This document shows positions 6,617-7,990 of a stretch of DNA of 7,990 nucleotides, piece by piece (positions within the stretch are counted from its first letter, which is position 1; every line of letters begins with the position of its first letter). Under the pieces are notes generated by a model. That model was not told the DNA's origin. It saw only the letters and a program-made list of their open reading frames with translations, and made no database searches. Source of the DNA: Bacteroidales bacterium. Lineage in GTDB: Bacteria; Bacteroidota; Bacteroidia; Bacteroidales; GCA-2748055. Where the stretch lies: contig JAGLTY010000085.1 of the NCBI GenBank assembly GCA_023135025.1, positions 1 through 7,990 on the forward strand, given 5' to 3'. A program made the position numbers and the translations under genes.

Positions 6617-7675
6617 TCAGTTGACCCGTTTCAGTTTGCCTTGGTGGCATACAAGCGGGGCTGATTTGTCACCATGCCAATTGTGAAAGCCGTTGCCCTG
6701 GCATTCGCTATAATCCTTACAATCTGCACATGGTCCCTTTCGGTTCCAGCTACGGTTCCGGAAGGGGGTGAATTTGGTTTGCCATATATGGTAGAAATTG
6801 TCGCTGTATATGTTTCCCTGGATAAAGGAGCGGTCAATGTTCGGACAAGCCGAAATGGAGCCGTCGATAAGGATCGATCCGATGTTGATTCCGGCCCTGC
6901 AGAAGAAGGGGATATCGCGTACTTTTGATTCATACTCCCCCACGTACCCTTCACAGCTGAATTTCACATCTATTCCACTCTCTTTTCTGCGTTCCACAAT
7001 AAAGTCGAGCATCTCCTTGAACTCTCTGTCGGTCAGGTTTAACTCCGGATTCTCTTTTGCCCTGCCGATGGGGATGATGGTAAAGAGCCGCCATGCCTTT
7101 ACTCCTTTGGCATTCAGGTAATTGTAAATCGCCGGCAGTTCTTTCCGGTTTCTGCGGTTGACGCAGGTCACTATATCGAAGTTTAATCTTTCGGTGCCTG
7201 CAGCCAGTTCAATGGCCCTGTCGACCCGCGAAAAACTGCCAGGCTTGTTCCGCAGCCAGTCGTGGCTCTCCTCCAGGCCGTCCACACTGATGGTCAGCGC
7301 ACCCATACCAGCGTTTAGGAGCGATATGTGACGTTCCCGGTCATAGAGATGTCCGTTTGAAACCATTCCCCAGCGCATGTCACGTTTGCGGATCTCCAAG
7401 CCCACAGTTTCCAGGTCGTTTCGGAGCAACGGTTCTCCTCCAGTGAGGGCCACGATAAAGTTCTTGGCTGGTTTTTGGATGGTATCGAGCGCTCTGAGAA
7501 AATCTTCTACCGGCATGTCAGGATGGTCGGAGGCCACATGGCAATCGCTTCCGCAGTGGAGGCAGTGGAGGTTGCACCGGCTGGTGCACTCCCAGAAGAG
7601 GTAGTTCAGTTCATGGAGACGGGTTTCCGCCTTTCTGAATTTTCGAAAGGCCAGCCGTTTTAATGGAGAGAACAT
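6617..7675 (-). CDS. Radical SAM/SPASM enzyme of the rSAM/lipoprotein system
   Basis: A 352-residue radical SAM enzyme. The SAM-cleaving [4Fe-4S] motif is C34-x3-C38-x2-C41 in WECTSRCNLHCLHCGSDC (28-45), and GGEP (79-82) contacts SAM. The core barrel spans about 24-230. The C-terminal SPASM region has C259-x12-G-x4-C277, then C316-x2-C319-x5-C325, and C343. The usual fourth Cys of the CxxCx5Cx3C block is Gly (329), so auxiliary cluster I looks incomplete while cluster II has all four Cys. SPASM enzymes usually modify peptides or proteins. The N-terminus (ETRLHELNYLFWECT) and the partner gene match TIGR04133, the rSAM/lipoprotein family, named from memory. The ATG directly follows the lipoprotein stop (TAGATG), implying translational coupling and one operon. 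The reaction is unknown; the partner lipoprotein is a plausible but unproven substrate. Confidence 0.93.
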   Translation of the reverse strand: MFSPLKRLAFRKFRKAETRLHELNYLFWECTSRCNLHCLHCGSDCHVASDHPDMPVEDFLRALDTIQKPAKNFIVALTGGEPLLRNDLETVGLEIRKRDMRWGMVSNGHLYDRERHISLLNAGMGALTISVDGLEESHDWLRNKPGSFSRVDRAIELAAGTERLNFDIVTCVNRRNRKELPAIYNYLNAKGVKAWRLFTIIPIGRAKENPELNLTDREFKEMLDFIVERRKESGIDVKFSCEGYVGEYESKVRDIPFFCRAGINIGSILIDGSISACPNIDRSFIQGNIYSDNFYHIWQTKFTPFRNRSWNRKGPCADCKDYSECQGNGFHNWHGDKSAPLVCHQGKLKRVN

Positions 7676-7990
7676 CTAATTCTCCTCAAGGGCGATGTTC
7701 AGGAATACCTCCATTTCGGGATCCACCAGAACAGTGTCTTTGCTGATGTAGCTGCCATCAGACTCCGGGTCTGTGTCCTCGATGGAAAGTCTCAGCGTGC
7801 TGATCCAGGGGGTGTAGAAGGAAAATGCGCCCAGGCTGTCGGTGACCCCGTAGTGCTCGTATAGATCAGATTTCACTTTGATGCCCTCCACCGGTAGATT
7901 TGTGGTCTGTGAGACTACCTTTCCCTGGATAAATACATCATCCTGCATGTCCTGAGGCATTCCGTAACATGCCTGGAATACAAACAGTGC
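7676..7990 (-). CDS. Lipoprotein partner of the rSAM/lipoprotein system (5' end outside window)
   Basis: The frame is open to the window edge (first complete codon GCA at 7990-7988) and gives 104 residues. The first visible residues, ALFVFQACYG, are the end of a lipoprotein signal peptide with Cys in lipobox position, so the mature protein should be lipidated and anchored in a membrane facing the periplasm or cell surface. The ATG at 7960 is therefore internal and not the start. After an acidic linker comes IQGKVV, then NLPVEGIKVKSD and TDSLGAFSFYTP, a pattern of carboxypeptidase-regulatory-like beta-sandwich domains (about residues 20-100). No other Cys is present in the visible part. It matches the putative lipoprotein family TIGR04134 (from memory), which pairs with this radical SAM type. 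The stop TAG touches the ATG of the radical SAM gene. Confidence 0.88.
   Translation of the reverse strand, partial: ALFVFQACYGMPQDMQDDVFIQGKVVSQTTNLPVEGIKVKSDLYEHYGVTDSLGAFSFYTPWISTLRLSIEDTDPESDGSYISKDTVLVDPEMEVFLNIALEEN

Noticed and set aside
7676..7960. Lipoprotein gene starting at the ATG at 7960
   Set aside because: The codons before this ATG encode the end of a signal peptide with the lipobox Cys, so the true start lies beyond the window.

Overview
The window looks like a piece of a Bacteroidota chromosome, probably of the Bacteroidales/Marinilabiliales kind. The evidence is a LytTR-type regulator, a ~683-residue HtpG with the long charged C-terminal insertion typical of this phylum, a small membrane-anchored protein resembling a Bacteroidota-only family, a TAnnTTTG promoter element, weak ribosome binding sites, and a radical SAM/lipoprotein pair known to me only from Bacteroidota. 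No RNA gene, insertion sequence, CRISPR array or phage gene is visible. Gene order and base composition look like ordinary chromosome.

Left part (1-4545, + strand): the end of a LytTR response regulator is followed after 3 bases by a class III PLP aminotransferase of unknown substrate. Next come an unrecognised secreted protein (1478-2305) and htpG (2383-4434). A perfect 8-bp hairpin overlaps the stop of the secreted-protein gene. A second, imperfect inverted repeat sits just before htpG. A GC-rich hairpin with a short T run closes the block at 4504-4545.

Middle part (4544-6592): a small membrane-anchored protein gene runs on the - strand (4674-5198). Just past its stop, a 43-codon coding-like continuation lies in another frame behind a seven-T run. 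Divergent from it is a class I aspartate aminotransferase (5306-6499) with a recognisable Bacteroidota -7 element and a textbook terminator (6563-6592).

Right part (6617-7990, - strand): a two-gene unit in which a lipoprotein with a carboxypeptidase-regulatory-like body (start cut off by the window edge) is followed with no gap (TAGATG) by a radical SAM/SPASM enzyme. This matches the 'rSAM/lipoprotein system' (TIGR04133/TIGR04134, named from memory), whose chemistry and product I do not know to have been described. It is the most promising candidate in the window for an undescribed system.
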